The notes: generated from the sequence alone by a model not told the origin. A DNA stretch of 64,000 nt from Leifsonia sp040686855 (GCF_040686855.1 NZ_JBFBOG010000001.1:806001-870000), one strand, 5' to 3'; shown: positions 1 through 9,019, counted from the stretch's first letter. Made by a program: numbers and translations.

Positions 1-831
1 CGCCACGAGGATCGTGCGCACGAACGACGGGTCGTCGATCGGCCGCAGGACGATGCCCGGGTGCTCGGCCGTCGTCGCCAATCGGGGGATGATACCGACC
101 ACCATCCGCGCGGCGGTCATACCCAGGAGGACCTGGAAGTCGTCGGTCCGGATCGCGACGTCGAGGACCTGCCCGTCCGCGGCGAAGGCGTCGGCGAGGA
201 CGCGGTCGATCGCGTCCTCCGTCGACGTGGCGCAGACCCAGCGCTCGTCCCGGAGCGAGAGGAGCGCGGCGCGGTCGACCGCCGGTCGGGACGCGAGCGG
301 GTGGCCGGTCGGCAGCGCGAGCATCAGGGGATCCCGATACACCTCCATGGCGTGCACGGCCGGACGGAACGGCAGTTCGTAACCGGGCACGGTGTAGACC
401 AGGGCGACATCGAGCGCGCCGCGGTTGATCCTGTCGACGAGCGCCGGAACCTCCTCGACCGTCGCATCGATCCCGATCCCGAGGTCGCCGACAGCGTCGG
501 CGACGAACGGCAGGATGCTGGCCGCCGCGGTCGCGAAGGTCCCCAGCCGCAGTCGCACCCGCCCGAGCTCGCTGAACTCGCGCGCATCCGCGATCGCCCG
601 CTCGCTGAGGGTCAGGATCTGCTGCGCACGCTCGAGGAGCAGCATCCCGACCGGGGTCAGCCGGCTGCCGCGGGGCGAACGTACCAGTACGGGCGAACCG
701 ACCAGCCGCTCGAGGTTCTTCAGGTGGTAGTCGACCGTCGGCTGACCCCACCCGAGACGGCGGGCGGCCGCCGTCACCGAGCCCTCGGCATGCACGGCTT
801 TGAGCGCTTCGAACTGTCGCAGATCTGCCAT
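1..831 (-). CDS. LysR-family transcriptional regulator (3' end cut by window)
   Basis: Reading leftwards from the ATG at 831 gives MADLRQFEALKAVH, an open frame of 277 codons that leaves the window without a stop. Residues about 1-60 form the winged helix-turn-helix typical of LysR proteins (VTAAARRLGWGQPTVDYHLKNLE), followed by the linker helix and a periplasmic-binding-like effector domain from about residue 90. Full-length family members are near 300 residues, so only a short C-terminal part is missing. It is divergent from the permease gene at 989, with a 157-bp intergenic region. By the usual LysR arrangement it probably controls that permease operon, but the effector cannot be read from sequence. 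Confidence 0.9.
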   Translation of the reverse strand, partial: MADLRQFEALKAVHAEGSVTAAARRLGWGQPTVDYHLKNLERLVGSPVLVRSPRGSRLTPVGMLLLERAQQILTLSERAIADAREFSELGRVRLRLGTFATAAASILPFVADAVGDLGIGIDATVEEVPALVDRINRGALDVALVYTVPGYELPFRPAVHAMEVYRDPLMLALPTGHPLASRPAVDRAALLSLRDERWVCATSTEDAIDRVLADAFAADGQVLDVAIRTDDFQVLLGMTAARMVVGIIPRLATTAEHPGIVLRPIDDPSFVRTILVA

Positions 832-988
832 GCGCGTGCTCCGTCTGGATGGATGCGGTCGCTTCAGCGGAGAAGCGAGCCACATACACTCTATGTGGGT
901 CGGGCGGACTTTAGGGGTTCTGATCGACCGCGCCCACCGCAACGATGGATGGCGGATCCGATTGCCCCGCCATTCGAAGGAGACTGGT

Positions 989-2485
989 ATGCCCACCATC
1001 GCCCAGCAGCTGCTGCGCAGAAAACCCACGACGCCTCCCGGCACCGGCGAGGTCCAGCTCAAACGGAGCATCGGCCTCTTCTCGCTGACCATGATCGGAG
1101 TCGGCGGCACGCTCGGCACCGGCATCTTCTTCATCCTGTCCCAGGCGGTCCCCGTCGCCGGTCCCGCCGTGATCTGGTCGTTCGTCATCGGCGGCGTCGT
1201 GGCCGGGCTCACCGCGCTCTGCTACGCCGAGATGGCGGGCGCCGTCCCCGTCTCGGGCTCGACCTACTCCTACGCGTACGCCACACTCGGCGAGGGCACC
1301 GCGATGGCGGTCGGAGCCTGTCTCCTGCTGGAGTACGGCGTGTCAACGGCCGCGGTCGCGGTCGGATGGTCGCAGTACGTCAACCAGCTGCTCCAGAACC
1401 TCGTCGGCTGGCAGCTTCCCGTCCAGCTCTCCCAGGCGCCGGAGCAGGGCGGCATCATCAACGTCCCCGCGATCATCGTCATCGTGCTCTGCTCGCTGCT
1501 GCTCCTGCGCGGCGCGCGCGAGTCCACGACGGTGAACAGCATCATGGTCGTCATCAAGATCGCCGTCGTCGTGTTCTTCTGCGCCGTGGCCTTCACGGGG
1601 TGGAACGCCGACCACTTCCACGACTTCGCTCCCGCCGGCTTCGCCGGAATCGTCGGCGGAGCCGGGATCATCTTCTTCTCGTTCGTCGGCCTCGACGCGG
1701 TGTCGACGGCGGGCGAGGAGGCGAAGAACCCGAAGCGGAACCTGCCGCTCGCCATCATCTTCGCGCTGCTGATCATCATCGTGCTCTACGTCGGAACGAG
1801 CCTGGCGGCCCTCGGCGCCCAGGCGCCGTCGAAGTTCGAGAACCAGGATGCGGGACTCGCCGCGATCCTTCAGAACATCGTCGGCGCCAGCTGGCCCGGC
1901 ACCGTCGTCGCGATCGGCGCGATCATCTCCATCTTCTCCGTGACGCTCGTCGTGCTGTACGGGCAGACGCGCATCCTGTTCGCCATGTCCCGGGACGGGA
2001 TGATCCCGCCGGTCTTCGCGAAGGTGAACCCGCGGTCGATGACGCCGGTCCAGAACACGGTCATCGTGATGATCGCCACGGCCATCCTGGCGGCCGTCAT
2101 CCCCATCGACTTCCTCGCCGAGATGACGAGCATCGGAACGCTCGTGGCCTTCCTCGTCGTGTCGCTCGGCGTGATCATCCTGCGCGTGCGCGAGCCGGAG
2201 CTGGAGCGCGGCTTCCGCCTCCCGCTCGGCTGGACGATCCCCATCCTCTCGATCGCGGGCTGCATCGCGATCATCACGCAGCTGCGGCTCATCACGATCG
2301 TCGTGTTCCTCATCTGGACCGCCGCCTTCCTCGTCTTCTACTGGTTCTACGGCCGCAAGCACTCCGCCCTGCAGACGGGGCAGCCGGTCGCCGGCAGTGA
2401 GGCGCCGTACACGAGCAACTTCGCGCAGCCCAGCAGGAACGAGATCCGCGAGGCGGCCGCGCGCAGGAAGGCCGGCCGGAAATGA
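989..2485 (+). CDS. APC-superfamily amino-acid permease
   Basis: This 498-residue membrane protein has about twelve hydrophobic segments. The first carries the APC signature GVGGTLGTGIFF (residues 37-48), which forms the broken helix of the substrate site, followed by YAEMAGAVPVSGSTYSYAY. This pattern matches the cationic amino-acid transporter branch. The ATG at 989 follows a good ribosome site (GAAGGAGA at 976-983); the open frame continues upstream into the regulator promoter, which is not plausible coding. Its stop overlaps the next start (ATGA at 2482-2485), so it is cotranscribed with the stress protein and the PLP decarboxylase. Import of a basic amino acid for that decarboxylase is an inference. 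Confidence 0.9.
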   Translation: MPTIAQQLLRRKPTTPPGTGEVQLKRSIGLFSLTMIGVGGTLGTGIFFILSQAVPVAGPAVIWSFVIGGVVAGLTALCYAEMAGAVPVSGSTYSYAYATLGEGTAMAVGACLLLEYGVSTAAVAVGWSQYVNQLLQNLVGWQLPVQLSQAPEQGGIINVPAIIVIVLCSLLLLRGARESTTVNSIMVVIKIAVVVFFCAVAFTGWNADHFHDFAPAGFAGIVGGAGIIFFSFVGLDAVSTAGEEAKNPKRNLPLAIIFALLIIIVLYVGTSLAALGAQAPSKFENQDAGLAAILQNIVGASWPGTVVAIGAIISIFSVTLVVLYGQTRILFAMSRDGMIPPVFAKVNPRSMTPVQNTVIVMIATAILAAVIPIDFLAEMTSIGTLVAFLVVSLGVIILRVREPELERGFRLPLGWTIPILSIAGCIAIITQLRLITIVVFLIWTAAFLVFYWFYGRKHSALQTGQPVAGSEAPYTSNFAQPSRNEIREAAARRKAGRK

Positions 2486-3372
2486 GGATCGTCGTCGGAG
2501 TCGACCCCGCCCACCGCTCCGCATCCGCGCTGCACCTCGCCGCGATGCTCGCCCGATCCTCCGGCGCCGACCTCATCGTCGCCGCCGTCGTCCCGCCTGC
2601 CTGGCCCTCGACGGCCGGAGGGGCGGACGCGGAGTGGCGGGGCTACACGAAGGAGAACGCCGACGGCGCCCTCGACCACGCCGCCGCCGTGCTCGGCGGC
2701 TCCACCGCCGCCGAGTATCTGCTGCACGAAGCCCCGTCGGCCAGGCGCGGCCTCGTGGAGCTCGCCGAGCAGCGTGAAGCGTCCCTGATCGTCGTCGGCT
2801 CGGGAGGCGGCGCAGAGCCCGGCCGGATCGCGCTCGGCGCCGAGAGCGACACCCTCCTGCACGCATCGCCCCTGCCCGTCGCGATCGCCCCGCGCAGCTA
2901 CCGCACCGGCGAGGGTGCCCGCGTGAGCCGGGTGACCGCCGCGTACCGCGGCACCGGCGCCTCCAACGCCCTCGTGTTCGGCGCCGCGGGCGTCGCGGCG
3001 ACCGTCGGCGCCGAGCTGCGCGTCGCCTCCTTCGCCGTCGTGCCCCGCGATTCCGGGACGTCGGGCGCCGGGCTCGACGCCGAGCAGCCGATCGCCGACA
3101 CCTGGGCGGCCGACATCGAACGGCACGCCGCCGCGGTGGTGCGCCAGGTCACCGAGCTGCCGGACGCGCCGACCGTCGCCGGCGTCGCCATCGGCCTGGG
3201 CGAGACGTGGGACGCGGCAATCGCGGACATCGGCTGGGAGGAGGACGAGGTCCTGGTGGTCGGCTCGAGCACGCTCGGCCCGATCGCCCGGGTATTCCTC
3301 GGCTCCCACGCCGCCAAGATCGTCCGCCACTCCCCCGTGCCGGTCGTCGTCGTCCCGCACGGAAGAGACTGA
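2482..3372 (+). CDS. Universal stress protein with two UspA domains
   Basis: The 296-residue product contains two tandem UspA folds. The first (about 1-138) begins MRIVVGVDPAHRSASALHLA and ends with LIVVGSGGGAEPGRIALG. The second (about 150-296) ends with VLVVGSSTLGPIARVFLGS and VPVVVVP. These are the nucleotide-binding G-x2-G-x9-G-S/T type loops. It overlaps the permease stop by four bases and ends one base before the decarboxylase start, so it sits in the middle of a tight operon. Usp domains fused or adjacent to amino-acid permeases are common; a role in regulating the transporter under stress is plausible but not shown. Confidence 0.9.
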   Translation: MRIVVGVDPAHRSASALHLAAMLARSSGADLIVAAVVPPAWPSTAGGADAEWRGYTKENADGALDHAAAVLGGSTAAEYLLHEAPSARRGLVELAEQREASLIVVGSGGGAEPGRIALGAESDTLLHASPLPVAIAPRSYRTGEGARVSRVTAAYRGTGASNALVFGAAGVAATVGAELRVASFAVVPRDSGTSGAGLDAEQPIADTWAADIERHAAAVVRQVTELPDAPTVAGVAIGLGETWDAAIADIGWEEDEVLVVGSSTLGPIARVFLGSHAAKIVRHSPVPVVVVPHGRD

Positions 3373-3373
3373 C

Positions 3374-4633
3374 ATGCCGCATCCCCTCTTCGACCTCTTC
3401 CCCGACGGCACGACCGTGGACCCCGACGGCACCCTCGTGGTCGCCGGGTGCCGGGTGGACGACCTCGGACGCGAATTCGGCACGCCCGCGATCGTCGTCG
3501 ACGAGGGCGCGCTGCGAGCGCGGGCACGCGAGTACCACACGGCCCTCGGGTCGCGGCGGCCGAACGCGCGCGTCGTCTTCGCGTCCAAGGCGTTCCCGGC
3601 GACCGCCGTTCAGCGGGTCATGGTGGAGGAAGGGCTCGGCCTGGATGTGGCGGGCGGCGGCGAGATCCTGAGCGCCCTCCGCGCGGGAGTGGACCCGGCG
3701 CTCGCGGTCATGCACGGCAACGCCAAGACCACCGAGGAGCTGCGGATCGCGGTGGAGGCCGGGGTCGGGCTGGTCGTGGTGGACAACGAGGACGACGTCG
3801 ACCGGCTCGAGCAGCTGGTCGCGCCGGGAAGCACCCAGGCCGTGCTCGTCCGCGTCATCCCCGGAGTGGTCTCCTCGACGCATCCGCACGTCCAGACCGG
3901 CCAGGTCGGCTCCAAATTCGGGCTGACCCCCGACGCCGCGCGCCGCCTCATCGCCCGGATCGAAGCCAGCCCGCGTCTCGACCTCCGCGGCCTGCACGCC
4001 CACGTCGGTTCGCAGATCATGGACCCGGCGGAGCTCGCCGCCGCGGTCGCACCCCTGGCGGCGCTGGGCACCTTCCCGGTCTACGACCTGGGCGGCGGCC
4101 TCGGCGCCCGCTACACACTCACGGATCACCCCGCCTCCGTGGACGACTACGTCGAAGCGCTGCTGGCGGCGGCGGACGAACACCTGCCCGCCGAGGCGGA
4201 GATCATCATCGAGCCCGGCCGCAGCATGGTGAACGGGTCGGCGTTCACCCTGTACACCGTCACCACGGTGAAGCGAGACGCCCGGAACTTCGTCGCCGTC
4301 GACGGCGGCATGGGCGACAACCTCGAGGCCGCGCTCTTCCAGCAGCGCTACGAGGCCGTCCTCGCCGGCCGCATGCACGACGAGGACGCGGAGGACGTCG
4401 TGGTGGTCGGCCGCCACTGCGAATCCGGAGACGTCCTCATCGACCCGCTCCGGCTGCCAGCGGCACGGGTCGGCGACCTCCTCGCGGTTCCGGCCACGGG
4501 TGCGTACACCCACACGATGGCGAACAACTACAACGGGTACCGCCGGCCGCCCGTCGTCTTCGCGCGCGACGGCGAGGCGAGGGCCGTGATCCGGCGGGAG
4601 ACGTGGGCGGACCTGTTCGCGCGGGACGCGTGA
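3374..4633 (+). CDS. PLP-dependent decarboxylase, diaminopimelate decarboxylase (LysA)-like
   Basis: This is a fold type III PLP enzyme of 419 residues, the usual length for LysA. It has the alanine-racemase-like barrel with the PLP lysine at K72 (VVFASKAFPAT), HAHVGSQI, the phosphate loop DLGGGLG and EPGRSMV, then the C-terminal beta domain with the active-site cysteine in GRHCESGDVL and YTHTMANNYNGY. The reaction would be decarboxylation of meso-diaminopimelate to lysine or of a related basic amino acid. The location behind an amino-acid permease and a Usp gene differs from the biosynthetic lysA context (next to argS or hom), so a catabolic or alternative substrate is possible. A one-base gap separates it from the preceding gene. 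Confidence 0.85.
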   Translation: MPHPLFDLFPDGTTVDPDGTLVVAGCRVDDLGREFGTPAIVVDEGALRARAREYHTALGSRRPNARVVFASKAFPATAVQRVMVEEGLGLDVAGGGEILSALRAGVDPALAVMHGNAKTTEELRIAVEAGVGLVVVDNEDDVDRLEQLVAPGSTQAVLVRVIPGVVSSTHPHVQTGQVGSKFGLTPDAARRLIARIEASPRLDLRGLHAHVGSQIMDPAELAAAVAPLAALGTFPVYDLGGGLGARYTLTDHPASVDDYVEALLAAADEHLPAEAEIIIEPGRSMVNGSAFTLYTVTTVKRDARNFVAVDGGMGDNLEAALFQQRYEAVLAGRMHDEDAEDVVVVGRHCESGDVLIDPLRLPAARVGDLLAVPATGAYTHTMANNYNGYRRPPVVFARDGEARAVIRRETWADLFARDA

Positions 4634-4666
4634 GGCTCTAGCGCCGCCCGGCCGCCATGCCTCACC

Positions 4667-5947
4667 ATGTCTGGCATGGCAGAGGTCATGCTCGCGGTCA
4701 TGCCGTTCTCCGGCCACGTCGCGCCCATGCGGGCGGTCGCGCGCGCCTTCATCGCGGCCGGGCACCGGGTGCGCGTGTACACGGGTTCAGCCCATGCCGA
4801 CGCCTTCCGCGGCGACGGAGCCGAACCGGTGCTGTGGACGAGCGCGCCCGACTTCGATGAGAACGATCTGACTCCGACCTTCCCGCGGTTGCGCGGCCGG
4901 AAGGGTCCCCGCCAGCTGATCGTGAACGTCGAGGACCTGTTCGTCCGAACGGGCGCCGCGCAGTGCGCCGACCTGACCGCGTCCTTCGACGCGCGTCCCT
5001 GGGATGTCATCGTCGCCGACAGCCTCTCGCTCGGCTCGCACCTGGCCGCCGAACGCACCGGCACTCCGCGGGTCACGGTCTCACTCGTCCCCCTCGCGAC
5101 GCCGTCCCCGGGCGCACCGCCGCCCGGCCTGGGGCTGCAACCAGCGACGTCCGCGCTCGGCCGACTGCGGGACCGCGCACTCTGGACGGCGCTCTCGGCC
5201 GCATCCCGTCCGATCCAGCGCGCGTTCCACGAGCAACGCGCCCTCGCCGGCCTCCCGCCGACCCCGCTCACCTTCCAGGAGGCGCTGTACTCACGCGACC
5301 TCGTGTGCGCCAGCGGCGTCGAGCAACTGGAATACCCTCGCCCCCAATGGCCGGGGCGCATCGTCTGGGTCGGCGAGCTCACGGACCACACCGGCAGCGG
5401 CATCCCGGAGCCCGCGTGGTGGCCGGAATCGCTTGCTGACCCGCGTCCGGTGGTGCACGTGACCCAGGGGACGCAGAACGTCGACCCCGCCGACCTCATC
5501 CGGCCGACGTTCGCGGCTCTCGGACGTCAGCGGGTGCAGCTCGCGGTCGCGACCGGGGTCCGCGGGAAGAGCGAGCTGCCGTTCCCCGCGCCGCCGAACG
5601 CCCGCGTCGCCGACCTGCTCCCGTACGATCGGCTGCTGCCGCGGACGGACGTGATGGTGACCAACGGCGGGTGGGGCGGCGTGCTGGGGGCGCTGCACCA
5701 CGGCGTGCCCCTGGTGGTCGCGGGCGGAGACCTGGACAAGCCGGAGGTCGCGGCCCGCGTCGCGTGGGCCGGCGCGGGGGTGAACCTGGGGACGGGGAGG
5801 CCGTCCCCCCGCGCGATCCTGCGCGCATGGCGGCGGGTCTCCGGCGGTGCCGCCTACCGCACGGCCGCCGAACGGATCGGCGAGGCCCTACGCCGTCACG
5901 ACGGACCCCGTGAGGTGGTCGAGCACACGGAGGCACTGCTCGGGTGA
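4667..5947 (+). CDS. MGT/UGT-family glycosyltransferase
   Basis: The 426-residue protein has a GT-B architecture. The N-terminal acceptor domain starts MAEVMLAVMPFSGHVAPMRAVARAF, with the GHVxP motif typical of macrolide and UDP-glycosyltransferases. The C-terminal donor domain carries VHVTQGTQNVD and VTNGGWGGVLGALHHGVPLVVAGGDLDKP, equivalent to the UGT signature. The likely reaction is transfer of a sugar from an NDP-sugar to a small hydrophobic acceptor, for example for detoxification or natural-product decoration. ATG at 4667 or the in-frame ATG at 4676 could be used. It lies 33 bp after the decarboxylase on the same strand, but a shared function is not evident. Confidence 0.85.
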   Translation: MSGMAEVMLAVMPFSGHVAPMRAVARAFIAAGHRVRVYTGSAHADAFRGDGAEPVLWTSAPDFDENDLTPTFPRLRGRKGPRQLIVNVEDLFVRTGAAQCADLTASFDARPWDVIVADSLSLGSHLAAERTGTPRVTVSLVPLATPSPGAPPPGLGLQPATSALGRLRDRALWTALSAASRPIQRAFHEQRALAGLPPTPLTFQEALYSRDLVCASGVEQLEYPRPQWPGRIVWVGELTDHTGSGIPEPAWWPESLADPRPVVHVTQGTQNVDPADLIRPTFAALGRQRVQLAVATGVRGKSELPFPAPPNARVADLLPYDRLLPRTDVMVTNGGWGGVLGALHHGVPLVVAGGDLDKPEVAARVAWAGAGVNLGTGRPSPRAILRAWRRVSGGAAYRTAAERIGEALRRHDGPREVVEHTEALLG

Positions 5948-6033
5948 TCAAGCATGCTCGTACCCTTGGCCATTCGGCATCGTGACGAGGACGCCGTTGA
6001 AGCTCGCGGGCCCGTCACGGTCTCAGTCCCTGC

Positions 6034-6357
6034 TCAGTCGATCTTCTCGATGACGACATCGACACTCACACTGTCGTTGGGGTCGGTCCCCGCCAAGCGG
6101 ATCAGGTCCGCGCGGCGCGGAGTATGGAAGTCGTGGACTGCCTCGTCCTCGATCTCCACGAACAGCTCGAAGCGGCGCCCACGCGAGTGCGCGTCTGCCC
6201 AGGCCATCGCTTCGGCGACGCCGTTCACTTCGGTCAATGCGAACGCGTCCAGCTGCCAACCGGTGTTCGGGCCCGGGCGCTCCCAGAAGTTCACGCGGTA
6301 GGTCGGGTGTCCGAGGATGCGTCGTGGCTCGGCGTGGACTGTCTCGTGTGCCTGCAC
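6034..6357 (-). CDS. Small hypothetical protein
   Basis: This 107-residue open frame starts at GTG 6357 and has a composition like the neighbouring chromosomal genes. It is soluble, with no signal peptide or membrane segment, and contains YRVNFWERPGPNTGWQLDAF and a C-terminal stretch ending SVDVVIEKID. I do not recognise a family. It lies on the minus strand between the glycosyltransferase and the left end of the integrated element, and is therefore probably the last native gene before the insertion. Confidence 0.65.
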   Translation of the reverse strand: MQAHETVHAEPRRILGHPTYRVNFWERPGPNTGWQLDAFALTEVNGVAEAMAWADAHSRGRRFELFVEIEDEAVHDFHTPRRADLIRLAGTDPNDSVSVDVVIEKID

Positions 6358-6402
6358 GGCGCGAGCCTATTAGAGGTGCACCGCCGCGGTTCGAGAAATG
6401 AC

Positions 6403-6431
6403 GAAAACCCCTGGCTCAGCCAGGGGTTTTC
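6403..6431 (-). terminator. Rho-independent terminator-like hairpin at left junction
   Basis: A perfect 13-bp inverted repeat (GAAAACCCCTGGC, loop TCA, complement) with A/T ends that give a U tract in either direction. It lies immediately to the chromosomal side of the tRNA-Ser fragment at 6433. It was probably the original terminator of the minus-strand tRNA gene, separated from it by the insertion. Confidence 0.75.
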
Positions 6432-6432
6432 A

Positions 6433-6461
6433 TGGCGGTACCGGTGGGATTTGAACCCACG
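6433..6461 (-). repeat. attL: 3' tRNA-Ser fragment (29-bp direct repeat copy 1)
   Basis: These 29 bases are identical to positions 39727-39755, covering the CCA end, discriminator, acceptor-stem 3' strand and most of the T arm of tRNA-Ser. Identity stops abruptly at both sides, so the rest of the tRNA is absent here. This is the expected footprint of site-specific integration into a tRNA 3' end. Confidence 0.85.
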
Positions 6462-6562
6462 TTCGTTCCCGCCCCACCCTGGCGACCCGGGCCAACTCCC
6501 GCGGAAAGTCAAGGAAATCCGACTCTTGTCATCACATTGAATTTCGCGGGATCTCGCACAGT

Positions 6563-6582
6563 TGTAGTCAAAATGTAGTCAA
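6563..6582 (+). repeat. Arm-type direct repeat pair, left end
   Basis: Two copies of TGTAGTCAA separated by AA lie about 100 bp inside attL. The same 20-bp unit occurs at 39638-39657, about 70 bp inside attR and in the same orientation. Short paired repeats flanking a core are how tyrosine integrases and excisionases bind the arms of their attachment sites, so these are likely arm-type sites (inference). Confidence 0.65.
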
Positions 6583-6629
6583 GCGCGTAGGCCAGCACGT
6601 CCGCCGCGGCACTCGACCGGGGCTTGACC

Positions 6630-6810
6630 CGCCTGCGAGCGATGATGGTCCCACGACGGGGCCACCGGGCTGCGCAAGAACCCGAAGAACGCCAGAAGCG
6701 GCACACACCCCATTTCAGCCGTCAAGGCGGGCAGCCGACCGATCAGCGCGCGCGGGTCCGCCGCGCAGTTCCGGACCCATGTTGCTCGTATCGATGACGA
6801 ATACCCGCAT
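6630..6810 (-). pseudogene. Truncated, frameshifted copy of the small gene at 32069-32341
   Basis: On the minus strand from ATG 6810 the reading MRVFVIDTSNMGPEL matches MRVFIIDTRDMASEL of the intact 90-residue protein at 32069. Similarity then resumes in another frame with IGRLPALTAEMGCVPLL against IGRLAALTAETACVPFV. The distance between the two blocks is about 104 nt shorter than in the intact gene, which is not a multiple of three, so a deletion both shortened and frameshifted this copy. Upstream DNA is also similar (for example GCCGGGCTTTCGC at 6879-6891, complement, and 31934-31946), so the duplication included the promoter region. Confidence 0.65.
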
Positions 6811-7058
6811 CCCACTCATCGCTGTAATGCTTTTTTGTTTGCTGCCGGCGGACGGAGCGCAGCGATTGAGGATATGCGGCGAAAGCCCGGCTCGGACGCA
6901 CCAGGGACGGGCGACTACCGCTCGACCGACGTCCGGCCGTATGAAGGGTCGCACACGGCCTCGCTTCGGAGGGAACAGCGAAAACGCACCTCCGTTCTTT
7001 TTACAGCCAGGGGTGTGAGCTGTTGCACGCCGTCCCGCTCATAGTGTCGGATGGCAAA

Positions 7059-7832
7059 ATGACCGATTCACTCGCGGAGTATGTGGCCCTCGGCAGCTCG
7101 TTCGGCGCGGGCCCGGGGCTTAAACCGAGGGCCGCGAACAGCCCGCGACGCTCCGGTCGCTCCGTGATCAACTACGCCCACCTCTTCGCGCAGGCGGCCC
7201 AGCTTCGGCTGCGCGACGTCACCTTCTCCGGCGCGACGACGGCCGACCTGCTCCGGCCGAACGCCCGCGGTGAGGCGGCCCAGCTCAACGCAGTGACGCC
7301 GGCGACGCGGGTTGTCACCATGAGCGTCGGGGGAAACGATGTTGGATACCTGCCCACCCTGACCCTAAGCAGCCTGCCCGGTCCGCTGCTCGCGCTCCCG
7401 CGTGTGCGCCGCCAGCTCGAGGAAGCGCGTGACCCCCACCGCCTCGACCGGGCCTTCGATGACCTGGCCGCGCGACTGGCTGAGATCGTGACGCGGGTGC
7501 GCGCGGTGGCGCCGGAAGCGCGGGTCGTCTTCGTGGACTACTTGACGATCCTCCCGCCGCAGGGTGCGGCGGTCGATCTGGGGCGGCTGCCGGCCCCGGT
7601 GGCCGACTGGGGCCGCGGGGTCGCGAGCCGCCTCACTCAGACGTTCCGTTCGGCCGCTGCCGAGGTGTCGTCGGACGTGCTGCCGGCGGCGGAGGCCTCC
7701 GCGAACCACCACGCCTGGTCCACCGAACCGTGGACCAGGCGATTCCACTACGGCCTCTCGGGCGGCGCGCCGTACCACCCGAACGCCGCGGGGATGCGCG
7801 CGGTCGCGCGGATGCTCGGCGAACTGCTCTAG
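7059..7832 (+). CDS. SGNH/GDSL-type hydrolase
   Basis: The 257-residue protein carries the SGNH blocks: block I as ALGSSFGAGPG (nucleophile probably S14, with Ser replacing the usual Asp of GDS), block III as SVGGNDVGYL, and a C-terminal YHPNAAGM with the catalytic histidine. It has no signal peptide, so it should act in the cytoplasm on an ester such as an acyl or acetyl group. I chose ATG 7059 because the alternative TTG at 7023 adds twelve residues with no family support. Its stop overlaps the stop of the convergent GH1 gene by four bases. Confidence 0.8.
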   Translation: MTDSLAEYVALGSSFGAGPGLKPRAANSPRRSGRSVINYAHLFAQAAQLRLRDVTFSGATTADLLRPNARGEAAQLNAVTPATRVVTMSVGGNDVGYLPTLTLSSLPGPLLALPRVRRQLEEARDPHRLDRAFDDLAARLAEIVTRVRAVAPEARVVFVDYLTILPPQGAAVDLGRLPAPVADWGRGVASRLTQTFRSAAAEVSSDVLPAAEASANHHAWSTEPWTRRFHYGLSGGAPYHPNAAGMRAVARMLGELL

Positions 7833-9019
7833 GAATCGATAGGGACGGCAGGAGGGGCCAGCGACCCCAGCCAGGCGAGCGAGGGCTTGGGCGTGCGCTC
7901 GAAGGTAGCGCGGTCCACGGAAACGAGTCCGAAGGTCGGCTCCCAGTGCCCCCACTCCCAGTTGTCCAGCAGACTCCAGTGGAAGTAGCCGCGAACATCC
8001 GCACCGTCGTCCATCGCTCGACGCAGCGAGGCGAGCGCCCCGGTCGTGTACTGGATGCGGCGTCGGTCTTCGCTTACGGCGACACCATTCTCTGTCACGA
8101 CGATCGGCACGCCGGGCAGGAGACGGGAGACCCGACGAACGGCGCCGCCGAGCGCGTCCGGCAGGAACTCCCAGCCGGTGAGGGTGCGCGGAACGTCGCC
8201 GACCAGGACCGGTTCGCCGTCGACGCCGACGACGCCGCCGGTGTACGCCTGCACGCCGACGAAGTCGTCTCCGGCCGAAGCGCGGAGGAAGACGGCGTCG
8301 CGGCTCTCCGCGTAGGCGTCACGGGCCGTCTCGGCGCCGGGTGCCGCCCGGTAGTCCTGCACCGAAACTCCCCACCCGACCGGAATTCGCGGGTGGCGTT
8401 CGCGGATTCGTGCGACGGCCGCCCGATGGACGTCGATGAGGATACCGGTGAGGCCCGCATCCGGCTCGGGGAGCCCCGAAGCCAGCTGACCGGATGCGGT
8501 CAGTTTCGGGAAGACGGCGAGGATGTTGGGCTCGTTGATGGTCATAATCCGCTCCACGCCCGCGTCGAGCACGGGCTGGAGCGCGTCGATGTATCGAAGG
8601 AAGCGCTCGGTCGCATTCCGCCCTGTCCAGCCGCCGCCTGCCGCGAACCACAGCGGGACGGTGAAGTGGTGGAGCGTGACGGTGGGCCGGAGGCCGCGTT
8701 CGACGGCCCCTTCGACCATCCGCCGGTAGTGGTCGAGGGCTGCCAGCGAGACGAACCCGTCGGCGGGCTCGATACGGGACCGTTCGATGCCGAAGCGGTA
8801 GTCGGTGAAGCCGGCGCCAGCCGCCAGATCGAAGTCCTCCCTCCACCGGTGATAGCTGTCGACAGCGTCGCCGCAGCGCTCGGCGACGCTCGTGCCCGGC
8901 TCGTTCTCGCGGTGCCACCAGTCGGAGGCGACGTTCCCGCCTTCGGTCTGGTGGGCGCCGACGGACACGCCCCAGGCAAAGCCGGGCGGGAAGGTGCGGG
9001 CGGACAGGACTGTGGTCAT
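7829..9019 (-). CDS. GH1 family beta-glycosidase
   Basis: The 396-residue protein starts PPGFAWGVSVGAHQTEGG, the usual GH1 N-terminal signature. It has the acid/base glutamate in TINEPN (E163) and the nucleophile in VVTENG (E310), with HFTVPLWF and SLLDNWEWG completing the active site. It is somewhat short for GH1 (commonly 440-480) and has no signal peptide, so it probably hydrolyses imported beta-glucosides or related glycosides. Its start overlaps the histidine-kinase stop (9016-9019), so it is the last gene of a four-gene operon with a two-component system, which suggests that the kinase controls or is co-regulated with glycoside use. Confidence 0.9.
   Translation of the reverse strand: MTTVLSARTFPPGFAWGVSVGAHQTEGGNVASDWWHRENEPGTSVAERCGDAVDSYHRWREDFDLAAGAGFTDYRFGIERSRIEPADGFVSLAALDHYRRMVEGAVERGLRPTVTLHHFTVPLWFAAGGGWTGRNATERFLRYIDALQPVLDAGVERIMTINEPNILAVFPKLTASGQLASGLPEPDAGLTGILIDVHRAAVARIRERHPRIPVGWGVSVQDYRAAPGAETARDAYAESRDAVFLRASAGDDFVGVQAYTGGVVGVDGEPVLVGDVPRTLTGWEFLPDALGGAVRRVSRLLPGVPIVVTENGVAVSEDRRRIQYTTGALASLRRAMDDGADVRGYFHWSLLDNWEWGHWEPTFGLVSVDRATFERTPKPSLAWLGSLAPPAVPIDS

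Larger units (their letters stand above)
6462..7058. other. Gene-poor left end of the element
   Basis: Apart from the arm-type repeats at 6563-6582 and the decayed gene at 6630-6810, I see no credible coding sequence in this stretch. It separates attL from the first cargo gene. The segment 6820-7020 appears to be the former promoter region of the decayed gene plus unassigned DNA. Confidence 0.55.

Noticed and set aside
1343..2524. A 393-codon minus-strand frame opposite the permease
   Set aside because: Asp/Arg-rich shadow of the membrane-protein gene; no plausible domain or start site.
6509..6706. A short frame across the left TGTAGTCAA repeat, with a DYILTT peptide also encoded near the right copy
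   Set aside because: The shared peptide is only the translation of the 20-bp DNA repeat. No integrase-like sequence extends on either side, so I prefer an arm-site explanation.
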